64,000 nucleotides of DNA from Tabrizicola piscis (GTDB lineage Bacteria > Pseudomonadota > Alphaproteobacteria > Rhodobacterales > Rhodobacteraceae), in assembly GCF_003940805.1 (NCBI RefSeq), contig NZ_CP034328.1:930001-994000 (forward strand), read 5' to 3'. Every line of letters begins with the position of its first letter. Position 1 is the first letter of the stretch. The position numbers were made by a program, and so were the translations under genes. The notes beneath the pieces are model-generated. The model was not told the DNA's origin. It was given only the letters and a program-made list of their open reading frames with translations, and did not search any database. Shown here piece by piece: positions 34,280 through 42,643 of the stretch.

Positions 34280-34909
34280 GTGGCCTGTTTTGAAGGACAA
34301 TGCAATTTCATCAGTCGTCGCCGTGCCATTGGGATGGCGGGCAGCGCGGGATTGATCGGCCTTGCGGGCCCGGCATTTGCCGAACGCGCGGTTGGACATG
34401 TCACTGCTGTTTCGGGAAATGGCTTTGCCGGCGACACGCCCGTCCGTCCCCTGCGCGCCAGTGAAAGCTTGCAGATGGGCGACAAGGTCTGGACCGAAGC
34501 TGCGTCACGCGCGTCCTTGGCGCTTGATCTTGGCGCGGTTGTTCACATGGGACCGGAAGCCTTCCTGATCCTTGACCGCTTTGTGACCGAAGCCACCGGT
34601 GAGTTGACGTTGGAAGCCGGGGCAATCGTGTTCGAGCGAGGGGCCGAAGAGCCCGAGATTGATTTCCAGGTGCTTTCCACCTTCGCGCAGATCGGGTTGC
34701 GAGGGACCAGGTTCTTCGCGGGCCCAAACCGCGGCGTCTTTGCCGTTTTCGTGGATCATGGCAGTGTCAGCGTCACCGCGGGCGGCCAACAAGTCACGCT
34801 TGGCGCTGGCGATGGTGTCGACATCGCTGCTCCGGGCGCGCCGCCGTCCGAGGTCGTCCGCTGGCAACCGCCCCGCATTGCCGAGGCGTTCGAAAGCGTT
34901 CTGGGATGA
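34280..34909 (+). CDS. FecR-domain protein with twin-arginine-like signal
   Basis: 209 aa from GTG 34280, chosen for the ggggga site 6 bases upstream; a further GTG at 34250 lacks one. ISRRRAIGMAGSAGLIGLAGPAFA is a Tat-like signal. The mature region has the FecR-type sequence (LQMGDKVWTEAASRASLALDLG, then IGLRGTRFFAG and DHGSVSVTAGGQQVTLGAGDG). FecR domains act in periplasmic signalling; here there is no adjacent sigma factor, but a CHASE2 adenylate cyclase follows, a combination consistent with sensing through the cyclase. Confidence 0.82.
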   Translation: MACFEGQCNFISRRRAIGMAGSAGLIGLAGPAFAERAVGHVTAVSGNGFAGDTPVRPLRASESLQMGDKVWTEAASRASLALDLGAVVHMGPEAFLILDRFVTEATGELTLEAGAIVFERGAEEPEIDFQVLSTFAQIGLRGTRFFAGPNRGVFAVFVDHGSVSVTAGGQQVTLGAGDGVDIAAPGAPPSEVVRWQPPRIAEAFESVLG

Positions 34910-35008
34910 CTGCCGTGATAAGGTGTGCAGCCTTGTGGCCGCATCGGCAAAATCCCCGGTCCTGTCGTCGCGCACCTGCGCTTTGCGCAGTACGACGCGC
35001 CCCTGCGC

Positions 35009-36886
35009 ATGACTGGAACTAAATCGCCACCAAAGGCCGTCCTGACCTGTCTGGTTGTGGCTGTCATTGCAGTGCTGGCGGCCCTTTTCACGGGTGGCAG
35101 CAAACTGCGCGAAACGGCCTTCGACTGGATGCTTGGCACGACACCCGTCCCGCCAGCGGGTGACATCCGCGTTGTGGCGATTGACACCAAGGCCCTTGCG
35201 GCGCTTGGCCCGTGGCCTTGGCCGCGCAACCGCATGGCCGACCTGATCGCGCGGATCGGGGCAGACCGACCGCGGGTGATCGTGCTGGACATCCTGCTGA
35301 GCGGTCCCGGCCGCACAGACGCAGGGGTCGACGCGAATGCGGCACTTGGCTCAGCAATCGCGTCAAGCCCGGTGGTGCTTGCAGCATTGCTGAATGACGT
35401 ACCGGCCGAGACCGCGCCCAAACCCCCTCCCCCGGTCCTGTTTGCGGGCCAGCCTGCTGCGCTTCGGCCTTGGAGCGCCGGGGGCGCACTTTGGCCGTTT
35501 GAACCCTTCGCCAAGCAGGCTGCGGGCATCGGCATCGGATCCTTGGCGGGCGACAGCGTCGGCACGGTGCGCGACGTGCCGCTTTTCGTGACGGTTGGCA
35601 GTGACATCTACCCGGGGCTGGCTGCCGAGGCGGTCCGTGTGGCAGAAGGCGCCGCCGGCTTCATCCTCACGGGGCGCAGCCAGTTGACGCAAACCGCAGC
35701 ACGGCTGGAGATCGGCAGCATAAGCCTTGGCCTTCCAACCGAAGGCTCCCTGCGGTTCAGGCCGTCCGGCCCGGAAGACTGGGCAGGCCGTACCGTTTCT
35801 GCCGGTGACATTCTGGCCGGCGCTGTGGGGCCGGGAACCTTCGACGGTGCGATCGTGCTTGTCGGCGCTACGGCCCCTGAACTGGGGACATTGCGCCCAA
35901 CGGCGGCAAATCCGGTCACGCCGGGCGTTCAGATCACGGCGGATGCAGTCACCGCGATGATGGCAGGCACAGTGCCCCTGCGGCCAGATACAGCGCCTGT
36001 CGTCGAGGCGGCGGCACGGTCGCTGATGGCAATCCTAGGCGTATTTCTCGGTTGGCGTTTGGCACCCGGCAGATCGTTGGGAACAGCCGGCATAGCGGCC
36101 GGGCTGTGGGTCGCCGGGTGTCTTGCCGTGCTGCACGGCGCGTCCTTGTTGGTTGACCCTGCTTCGCCCGCGATCGCCCTGATGTCAGCGACAGTCATCT
36201 CGGCCACCACCTTGGCGGTTGTCGCCAGACGCCGGGCCGCTGCGGTCGTCGCGCAATTCCGCCAGCGTCTGGCGCCCGAGATTGTGGATCGCATTGTCAG
36301 CAAACCCGGTGTGTCGCGCGTGGAAGGCGAACGCCGCACAGTGACATTCCTTTTCACCGATCTTGAGGGATTTACCGCCATGGCCCTCGCACAACGCCCG
36401 GAAGATGTGGTGGCCCTGCTTCAGGACTATTTTCAGGGCGTCAGTGCGATCATCACCGCTGCCGGCGGAACGATCGACAAGTACGTCGGCGATGCCGTGA
36501 ACGCCATGTTCAACGCGCCGAACGATCTGGCCGACCACGCGGTGCGCGCCATCGAGGCCGCACAGCAGATCCAGAAATTCACCGAAGAGTTTCGGATGCG
36601 CCCCATTCCCCACTCCCTTGGCCTTGGGCGCACCCGCATCGGGATCGAGACCGGTGAAGTGATTGTCGGCGATGTCGGGGGCGACACGCGGCGCGATTAC
36701 ACGGCCTATGGGACAGCGATCAACACTGCCGCCCGTCTGGAAGCATTGAACGCCCGGCTTGGTTCCACGATCTGCGTCGGACCAGCGGCACGTTCCTTGG
36801 CGCCAAGCCTCCGGTTTGTCAGCCGCGGAATTCACGACCTGAAGGGCATCGGTTCGCTTGAGGTCTTCGAACCGGCTGAAGACTGA
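35009..36886 (+). CDS. Class III adenylate/guanylate cyclase with CHASE2 sensor
   Basis: About 625 aa from ATG 35009; the frame is open from 34925 (GTG), neither start having a good ribosome site. One N-terminal helix, a periplasmic CHASE2 domain (~30-320; ETAFDWMLGTTPVPP, VVAIDTKALAALGPWPWPR), three helices (~330-405), then the cyclase domain (~440-625). Catalytic pattern: FLFTDLEGFTAM (metal Asp), TIDKYVGDAVNAMF (second metal Asp and the purine-selecting Lys, favouring ATP), and AYGTAINTAARLEALN (transition-state Asn and Arg). Makes cAMP in response to a periplasmic signal, perhaps via the FecR protein. Confidence 0.9.
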   Translation: MTGTKSPPKAVLTCLVVAVIAVLAALFTGGSKLRETAFDWMLGTTPVPPAGDIRVVAIDTKALAALGPWPWPRNRMADLIARIGADRPRVIVLDILLSGPGRTDAGVDANAALGSAIASSPVVLAALLNDVPAETAPKPPPPVLFAGQPAALRPWSAGGALWPFEPFAKQAAGIGIGSLAGDSVGTVRDVPLFVTVGSDIYPGLAAEAVRVAEGAAGFILTGRSQLTQTAARLEIGSISLGLPTEGSLRFRPSGPEDWAGRTVSAGDILAGAVGPGTFDGAIVLVGATAPELGTLRPTAANPVTPGVQITADAVTAMMAGTVPLRPDTAPVVEAAARSLMAILGVFLGWRLAPGRSLGTAGIAAGLWVAGCLAVLHGASLLVDPASPAIALMSATVISATTLAVVARRRAAAVVAQFRQRLAPEIVDRIVSKPGVSRVEGERRTVTFLFTDLEGFTAMALAQRPEDVVALLQDYFQGVSAIITAAGGTIDKYVGDAVNAMFNAPNDLADHAVRAIEAAQQIQKFTEEFRMRPIPHSLGLGRTRIGIETGEVIVGDVGGDTRRDYTAYGTAINTAARLEALNARLGSTICVGPAARSLAPSLRFVSRGIHDLKGIGSLEVFEPAED

Positions 36887-36999
36887 ACTGGGCGATAGCG
36901 TTGGTGTTTCCAGGAACAACTTTCAGGCATCTCGCTGCGAGAGGCTGGCGAGATGCAACGGCCGGGTGGTAGAGTTTCATACCTGCCAAAGGAAATGTC

Positions 37000-37707
37000 A
37001 TGGGCAATACTGCAAACAAGTCTTTCGGATGGGTCGGGCTGTCATTGGCCATCGTGCTAACGGTGCTTGTGGTCCCGCAGCCAGCCCATGCGGGGTGCGG
37101 TGACTATCCAGGTCCGGCGGTGGATTGGACCGGCTGCTTGAAAGAGCGGCTTATTCTGAACGGCACCGACCTGACAGCAAGCAACTTCGAAGGGGCGTTT
37201 CTGTCAGGCACCGGGTTCAAAGGCGCCTTGCTTGCCGGGTCAAACATGCAGCGCAGCGAACTGGTGCGAACCTCGTTCGCCGGGGCCGATCTGACCGGGG
37301 CGAACTTTGAAAAGTCACTGGCCAGCCGGTCGGATTTCAGCGAGGCAAAGTTGCAGGGCGCGCGGTTCGTCAAGGCCGAGTTTTTGCGTGTCAGCTTCGT
37401 CGGGGCTGATCTCACGGATGCCGACCTGAACAGTGGCGATTTCTATCGCAACGACTTCAGCGATGCGCAGATGTCGGGCGCCAATCTCCACGACGCAATC
37501 CTGCCGCGCACTGACTTTACCGGGGCGAAGATGGATGGGGCAAATCTTGCGGGTGCCTTCCTGCTGCGGACACGATTTGAAGCTGTGGATTTGTCAGGGG
37601 TTGTCGGTCTGGAACAGACCCAACTCGATCTTGCCTGCGGCGATGCGGCAACCATTCTGCCCGCCGGTCTGACTGCCCCCGCGCATTGGCCGTGCCCTGC
37701 GGAATAG
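37000..37707 (+). CDS. Secreted pentapeptide-repeat protein
   Basis: 235 aa; ATG behind aaaggaaa. Signal peptide ending AHA/GCG. From about residue 50 to 200 there are tandem A(D/N)LXX pentapeptides (e.g. FAGADLTGANFEKS, FVGADLTDADLNSG, FTGAKMDGANLAGAF), enough for a right-handed quadrilateral beta-helix. Two Cys near residues 30 and 46 and another pair near the C-terminus may form disulfides. Function unknown; no enzymatic motif. It is a single gene between the cyclase and an AraC regulator. Confidence 0.85.
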   Translation: MGNTANKSFGWVGLSLAIVLTVLVVPQPAHAGCGDYPGPAVDWTGCLKERLILNGTDLTASNFEGAFLSGTGFKGALLAGSNMQRSELVRTSFAGADLTGANFEKSLASRSDFSEAKLQGARFVKAEFLRVSFVGADLTDADLNSGDFYRNDFSDAQMSGANLHDAILPRTDFTGAKMDGANLAGAFLLRTRFEAVDLSGVVGLEQTQLDLACGDAATILPAGLTAPAHWPCPAE

Positions 37708-37752
37708 GCATCGACTGAATCCGGAGCGGATTTTGTCGCCAGATCACCGGGA

Positions 37753-38733
37753 TCAGACGCGGCGACGAGCCAAGGTTTCGCTTGGCCGCTCGCCAAAAGT
37801 CCGCGCATAAGCTTGGGCAAACCGGCTGAGGTGAAAGAAGCCGCTTTCCAGCGCGATCGTGGTCACCTGACCGTCGCCATTCGCCGACAAAAGCCGCTTT
37901 CGCGCCTTGTCCAGCCGAATGCGGGTCAAATAGTCGCGCGGGCTCAGGCCGCCATAAACCTCATTGAAGGCGAGTTGCAGGCTGCGAAGGCTGACACCCA
38001 GCGCCTGCGCGATTTCCATGATCGACACCGGGTCATCGCTTTGGGCATGCATCAGGTCTTCAGCTTGCCGAACGCGGTGTAGGGCCGGAAGAATGCGTCG
38101 TGACGAAGCATGGACGGCCTGCATTTCGATCAGTTCGCAAAGCTGGTCGTCGATCAGGTAGACGATTGCCTCGATTGCGCGTGGCGGTATGGCCAGCGAG
38201 GGGCGCAGGAACAATGTGTCGGCAAGCTGCGGAAGGCTGCGGGTCAGAAACAGCCCAACCTCGCCCTGAAAGGCGACACCATCCTGTGGAAAGGCGCGAT
38301 CAGTCGTTGTATCGGCGGCCAAAGCCAAGTCACGCATCCGCGCCATCGGGACCTGAAGGGTTGCCGCGTGAAAATTTGCAATCGGATCGGCCACTGATCT
38401 GGTGCGACGGTCGGTCGGCCGGAATGCCGTCAACCGCCCAGAATAGACCGCATAGTTCTTGGAGCTGACATGAATATCCAGCCGACCAGCGCGAGGCAGC
38501 AGAAAGGTGATGTTGTCTGCTTCGCGCAACTCGATTTCGTGTCCGGTTGACACCACGCGACCAATGGTCAGACCACTTGTGCCGATCGTCAGCAATTCGG
38601 TTGTGATCGCTCCATTCCGGCCATGGATTGCAAGCCGGAGACTTTCGGTAAACATGATTGATCGCCGCGCGACATCGCTTTGCGCAGTCGTCGCACGCTG
38701 CACCCGGTAGTTGGTGGGAGTGTCGAAAATCAC
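37753..38733 (-). CDS. AraC/XylS-family transcriptional regulator
   Basis: 326 aa from GTG 38733; ATG at 38655 is an alternative start. The N-terminal domain resembles the AraC-binding-like domain of XylS/AndR-type regulators. The C-terminal pair of HTH motifs is clear: SIMEIAQALGVSLRSLQLAFNEV and TTIALESGFFHLSRFAQAYARTFGERPSE. No target is obvious; the gene is convergent with the pentapeptide-repeat gene and is followed upstream by a long intergenic region. Confidence 0.88.
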   Translation of the reverse strand: MIFDTPTNYRVQRATTAQSDVARRSIMFTESLRLAIHGRNGAITTELLTIGTSGLTIGRVVSTGHEIELREADNITFLLPRAGRLDIHVSSKNYAVYSGRLTAFRPTDRRTRSVADPIANFHAATLQVPMARMRDLALAADTTTDRAFPQDGVAFQGEVGLFLTRSLPQLADTLFLRPSLAIPPRAIEAIVYLIDDQLCELIEMQAVHASSRRILPALHRVRQAEDLMHAQSDDPVSIMEIAQALGVSLRSLQLAFNEVYGGLSPRDYLTRIRLDKARKRLLSANGDGQVTTIALESGFFHLSRFAQAYARTFGERPSETLARRRV

Positions 38734-39209
38734 GCTGTATCAACCCGTTTGCGAAAAACCTGTCACCACCGGAGCGCCGCATAAGAAGTTGGAAACGAAG
38801 TCACACCACCAACCAAACCCACCCTCCGGTCGAGACTTCCTGCGAGCAGTCCGCAAATGCTGTGGCCCCGCATTTCGCAAACCGGACAGCTGCGCCAAAA
38901 ATCCCTGCCGCCCGAAGCAATGAGCAATCAGAACGACAGGTTCAGCGCAGCATGCGAAAATCGCAATCATTAAATTTCAGATGTATCTGGCATCAGCCAA
39001 GTCAAGGCGCGCTATTGCCTGCGTTCGACTTGGGGTTTCACCCACAAGGCAACGTGGCCTGACATTGCGATGCGAAAGACCCGTTTCGCGTAACGACCCA
39101 TTTCGCATAGCGGATAGTGGCCATCCCAACGCTCCCATAGGCTTTCCGGCAGGTCGGCGGGCATTGCCCGTGTCCACGCAGGAAATCGATCAACATGGGA
39201 GGCCTGAAG
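38734..39209. other. 476-base intergenic region with repeats near its right end
   Basis: No convincing gene. It holds the AraC promoter at its left end, an AT-richer stretch near 38960-38995, and the GACCCRTTTCGC direct repeats at 39078-39106 with overlapping inverted arms. Confidence 0.5.
39078..39106. repeat. Direct repeats GACCCRTTTCGC with 17-base period
   Basis: gacccgtttcgc (39078-39089) and gacccatttcgc (39095-39106). In addition atgcgaaa (39070-39077) can pair with tttcgcat (39101-39108), and its inner gcgaaa with tttcgc (39084-39089), so two alternative stems are possible. It lies about 100-130 bases upstream of the secreted-protein gene: possible operator or leader RNA. Confidence 0.45.
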
Positions 39210-39743
39210 ATGAAACACGCAATCATGTGGCTCGGAGCAGCCGCGACCTGTCTTCACCTGTCCGCGGCCCCGGCTGCGGCCGAGATGAGCCATGACGAAA
39301 AGGTGGCGGCGGCGGCGGCACTGCTCGGCCTTGCGGCGGTCCTTCACAACAAGCACCACTACAGGGGAGGGTACGAGCCTGCCAGCGGCAGCCACGCCGC
39401 CGACTTCGAGACCTGCTACCGCGACGGATTGCATGGCTACGATTACACGGAAAGCTCCCGCGACTGTGCCGAAGGCTGGCAGGCGGGCAATGCGGAACGT
39501 GAAAACAGCGTCGCCCATCGTCGGACTGCGGCAAGCGACCGGGCGCCGCCGATGGCGATCAGGGGCTGCACCGATCTGGTGGCCACCAACTTCGACGTCA
39601 GTTCCCACCATGTGCACATCATCAAATCCCGATCCCCCGGCAAGCACGAATGGGAAATCGAGGCTGCAGTCGGGCATGAGCACATGGTCTGTACCATGCG
39701 CGACAGCGGCGAGGTGATCTCGGCCCGCGGCGGTCGACTGTAG
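39210..39743 (+). CDS. Secreted hypothetical protein
   Basis: 177 aa from ATG 39210, behind gggaggcctgaag; an ATG 15 bases upstream precedes that site. Signal peptide ending near [10 protein letters not shown] short hydrophobic segment ([15 protein letters not shown]) may be a second membrane anchor. The middle part ([25 protein letters not shown]) resembles the YARHG/Cys-pair style of small alphaproteobacterial envelope proteins. The C-terminal domain carries HHVHIIKSR and CTMRDSGEV. Function unknown. Confidence 0.7.
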   Translation: MKHAIMWLGAAATCLHLSAAPAAAEMSHDEKVAAAAALLGLAAVLHNKHHYRGGYEPASGSHAADFETCYRDGLHGYDYTESSRDCAEGWQAGNAERENSVAHRRTAASDRAPPMAIRGCTDLVATNFDVSSHHVHIIKSRSPGKHEWEIEAAVGHEHMVCTMRDSGEVISARGGRL

Positions 39744-39766
39744 CGCGCCACCTCGACCAACCCGAG

Positions 39767-39784
39767 GGCGCCCAGCGGGGCGCC
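39767..39784 (+). terminator. GC-rich hairpin before the aquaporin gene
   Basis: 7-bp arms ggcgccc / gggcgcc with an agcg loop, followed by ttcg. Short T-tract; weak terminator candidate for the secreted-protein gene. Confidence 0.4.
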
Positions 39785-39825
39785 TTCGAACCCAACAGGC
39801 AGCACCCGAAATCAAGGAAAACCCT

Positions 39826-40515
39826 ATGTTGCGACCTCTTGCTGCCGAAGCCTTCGGCACCTTCTGGCTGGTATTTGGCGGATGCGGCAGCGCCGTCCTT
39901 GCCGCGGCCTTTCCGGATGTGGGGATCGGCCTGCTCGGCGTCTCGCTGGCCTTTGGCCTGACGGTCCTGACCATGGCCTATGCCGTCGGCGGCATCTCGG
40001 GCGGACACTTCAACCCGGCGGTCAGCCTCGGTCTGGCGCTGGCCGGCCGGTTCGAGATGCGCAATCTGATCCCCTACTGGGTTGCGCAGGTGGTCGGCGC
40101 AGTGGCGGCTGCAGTGGTCCTGTATGTCATCGTCTCGGGCAAGGCGGATTTTGCCGGCGTGGGCGGATTTGCGTCGAACGGCTACGGCGCGGCCTCGCCG
40201 GGTGGGTTCAACCTGACCTCGGCGCTGGTGATCGAAGTCGTGCTGACCGCCTTCTTCCTGATCGTGATCCTTGGGGCCACGGCAAAAGGCGTACCCGCAG
40301 GCTTTGCCCCCATCGCCATCGGGCTGTGCCTGACGCTGATCCACCTTGTCTCGATCCCGGTGACCAACACCTCGGTCAATCCGGCGCGGTCCACCGGGGT
40401 GGCGCTTTTTGCCGATGGGCCGGCCCTTGCACAGCTTTGGCTGTTCTGGATCGCCCCCTTGGCCGGGGCCGCGCTTGGTGCCGTCCTGTGGCGCGCGCTC
40501 TTTGCTGATGACTAA
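39826..40515 (+). CDS. aqpZ: Aquaporin Z
   Basis: 229 aa, six membrane helices. Both half-helix signatures are present: HFNPAVS (NPA 63-65) and TSVNPARS (NPA 185-187), with the selectivity-filter Arg at 188 and His at 173, matching water-selective AqpZ rather than glycerol facilitators. It conducts water across the inner membrane. The following exported-phosphatase-like gene starts 28 bases after its stop, so co-transcription is possible. Confidence 0.95.
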   Translation: MLRPLAAEAFGTFWLVFGGCGSAVLAAAFPDVGIGLLGVSLAFGLTVLTMAYAVGGISGGHFNPAVSLGLALAGRFEMRNLIPYWVAQVVGAVAAAVVLYVIVSGKADFAGVGGFASNGYGAASPGGFNLTSALVIEVVLTAFFLIVILGATAKGVPAGFAPIAIGLCLTLIHLVSIPVTNTSVNPARSTGVALFADGPALAQLWLFWIAPLAGAALGAVLWRALFADD

Positions 40516-40543
40516 GCAACGAACGTCAATCGGAGAAAGACCC

Positions 40544-41203
40544 ATGCAGTCAGCCGGGCTTTGGGCGCTTCTGTCAGGCCTTTTCTTGTTGTGCAGCATG
40601 TCCCTGGCCCATGCCGAAGGCTATACCGCGCGCGATGGTGGCCCCAGTCAGTCAGAACTGGTCGGGCGCGGGCACTCGCCCGCCGAGGGGATGGCCTTCT
40701 TCCGCCCTGTCCTGTCCGGCGTCCTTTACCGCGCCGGGTTCAGTGGCGGCGACAAGGGGCGCACGGGTCTGTCTGACGCCCAGCGCAAGGCACTGTGCAA
40801 GGCGGGTTTTTCCAGCGCCCGCTATATCGATTTCGGCAAGAACACCGACTATCGCAGCACAAGCTGTGACAGCGGCAAGATGAGCTATGCCCCCGGCAAA
40901 TCGACCCGCCCTGCCGATGTGATGCAAGAGCTTCACGACATCATCAAAACCCCCGGTCGCGGCCCGTTGGTCGTGCATTGCATGTGGGGCGTCCATTCCT
41001 CGGGCGCGATTTCCGCGATGGCACTGGTGCAGTTCTGCGGCTGGAGCGAGGACCGCGCCAAGGCCTACTGGAACGAGGCGCGCAACGGGGCCGAATGCTC
41101 GGATGGCTGCGATGCGTGGATCGACCACCACTTCGACACCTTCGACTTCAATCCATCCCTGACGCTGACCGCCGCCGAAATGGCTGCGATCTGCCCGAAG
41201 TAG
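40544..41203 (+). CDS. Exported protein-tyrosine-phosphatase-like protein with altered P-loop
   Basis: 219 aa from ATG 40544 (cggagaaaga upstream). Signal peptide ending LAHA/EGY. Dual-specificity-phosphatase-like layout: LSGVLYRAG (~58-65), a helix, then VVHCMWGVHSSG (143-154). The signature HCxxGxxR is recognisable with C146 present, but the position of the invariant Arg is S152. This predicts weak, different or no phosphatase activity. Several Cys (85, 108, 165, 184, 188 region) could form disulfides in the periplasm. It precedes the kinase-like and metallophosphoesterase genes. Confidence 0.72.
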   Translation: MQSAGLWALLSGLFLLCSMSLAHAEGYTARDGGPSQSELVGRGHSPAEGMAFFRPVLSGVLYRAGFSGGDKGRTGLSDAQRKALCKAGFSSARYIDFGKNTDYRSTSCDSGKMSYAPGKSTRPADVMQELHDIIKTPGRGPLVVHCMWGVHSSGAISAMALVQFCGWSEDRAKAYWNEARNGAECSDGCDAWIDHHFDTFDFNPSLTLTAAEMAAICPK

Positions 41204-41215
41204 GCGAGGCCCGCG

Positions 41216-42643
41216 ATGCTCCGTTCTGCCGTCCTCACCTGTCTGATGGCCACTGCGTCGCAGGCCAATGACAGTGTGATCGGGCTTGAAACCCTGTTCA
41301 CCAGCCCAAACGGCGTGGTCGAGCGCTGCGTGCGCATCGCCCCGATGCCGGGCGCGGCCTATTCCAGCGACGATCTGGCCCGCGAAGAAGCGTTCTGCGC
41401 GATCGACCTTTACGTACCCACGGTTGCCCTTTGCCCCAAGACGTGGAGCACAAGCCCGGGCATGATCGTCCATGACATCTCGGATGGTCCCTATGCGGGC
41501 GACCGCGCGGCATTCGAGACCCGCGCCTGCCCCGAAGGCAAGGATGCCAAAGGGCTTGGCGCGGGTGAGTTGGCGAAATTCAAGCCCACGATGAACGCCA
41601 AGGGCACGTCTGGAACCTTCTCGGCCTCACCCCTGCTTTACTACCATCTGTCGCGGTTTCTTGGGGCCGAGATCGGCGTTCCGCCCGCCGTCTGGCGCAG
41701 CATGGACCGCGGGATGCACCTTTCCGAAGTCGCCCGCCCAGGCGTCGCCATCTCGGGCCACAGCCATTCGTCAGACATGAACCGTTCTGGCTGGCAGGTT
41801 CTTGTCGCGGCTGATGACAAGCCCGGGGCCTACACACCCACCGATGATCTTTTCACAGCGGACCGCAGCGCCCTTTACGGCGTGATGCTGCGCAGCACCG
41901 GCAGCCGGTACAATTCCGAATTCAACGGCACCCGTGCCTCGGGCTGGGGCGAGGGGCAGAACTATGACTTTCAGGCCACGGCGCCGTTCCTTGCACTGCG
42001 GTCGCAGAAACCCCTGGCCGAAGCTGTTGCCGAGGGTATGGCCGAAGCCCTGAAAGACCCGCAGATCAAGCGCGACATGGGCGACAATACCGACCCGCGC
42101 CAGATCGTCTTCTGGATGGCCGACCTGACTCAGATCGTGCTCCTGGACTTCATTCTCAGCCAGCAGGACCGGGTCGGAAACATCGACTATGTGGAACACT
42201 GGTACTGGGTCGAAAACGGCGCGGTTAAGTCGCGCAAGGCCGTGGCGCACGGGGACGAGACTGAGCCGCTGCCCGCTGGTGCGGTGCGCATCAAACGCAC
42301 CCACCTGAACGACAATGATGCTGGCGGGCGCGTGGAATATGCCAACTTCGCCAAATCCACCGGCATGCTGGATGACATCCACCACTTCCCCGCGGCGACG
42401 TGGCGGCAGCTGATGGCGCTGGAGGCGGACCTGAAGGCCGAAGGGCCGCTCCATGCCTACCTGAAGACCTCGTTCGGGTTGTCGGATCGGCAATTTGCGC
42501 AACTGGTCAAGAACACCCTGCTTGCCGCCGCCACCTTGCGAATGCAGTGTCAGGCGGGCGTGATCCAGTTCGACCTTGACCCGGAGGCCTTCCTCTTGAC
42601 CGGCACCGCCACCCCAGAACCGGTAGATTGCGGGGCACCGTGA
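41216..42643 (+). CDS. Exported FAM20C/four-jointed-like kinase-fold protein
   Basis: 475 aa with a Sec-type signal (about 1-17). Three blocks match the FAM20/FJX kinase pattern: LAKFKPTMN with candidate ATP Lys K123; LLYYHLSRFLGAEIGVPP (140-157), equivalent to the family's helix ending in a VPP turn; and DFILSQQDRVGNID (311-324) with candidate catalytic D318, followed by HLNDNDAGG (363-371) in the place of the metal-binding DNG/DFG-type Asp. Secreted kinases of this type phosphorylate proteins or glycans outside the cytoplasm. Function here is inferred. Overlaps the metallophosphoesterase gene by 4 bases. Confidence 0.65.
   Translation: MLRSAVLTCLMATASQANDSVIGLETLFTSPNGVVERCVRIAPMPGAAYSSDDLAREEAFCAIDLYVPTVALCPKTWSTSPGMIVHDISDGPYAGDRAAFETRACPEGKDAKGLGAGELAKFKPTMNAKGTSGTFSASPLLYYHLSRFLGAEIGVPPAVWRSMDRGMHLSEVARPGVAISGHSHSSDMNRSGWQVLVAADDKPGAYTPTDDLFTADRSALYGVMLRSTGSRYNSEFNGTRASGWGEGQNYDFQATAPFLALRSQKPLAEAVAEGMAEALKDPQIKRDMGDNTDPRQIVFWMADLTQIVLLDFILSQQDRVGNIDYVEHWYWVENGAVKSRKAVAHGDETEPLPAGAVRIKRTHLNDNDAGGRVEYANFAKSTGMLDDIHHFPAATWRQLMALEADLKAEGPLHAYLKTSFGLSDRQFAQLVKNTLLAAATLRMQCQAGVIQFDLDPEAFLLTGTATPEPVDCGAP

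Noticed and set aside
37150..37600. Tandem nucleotide repeat in the pentapeptide-repeat gene
   Set aside because: The periodicity is at protein level (A(D/N)LXX units); DNA units are diverged and do not form a true satellite.
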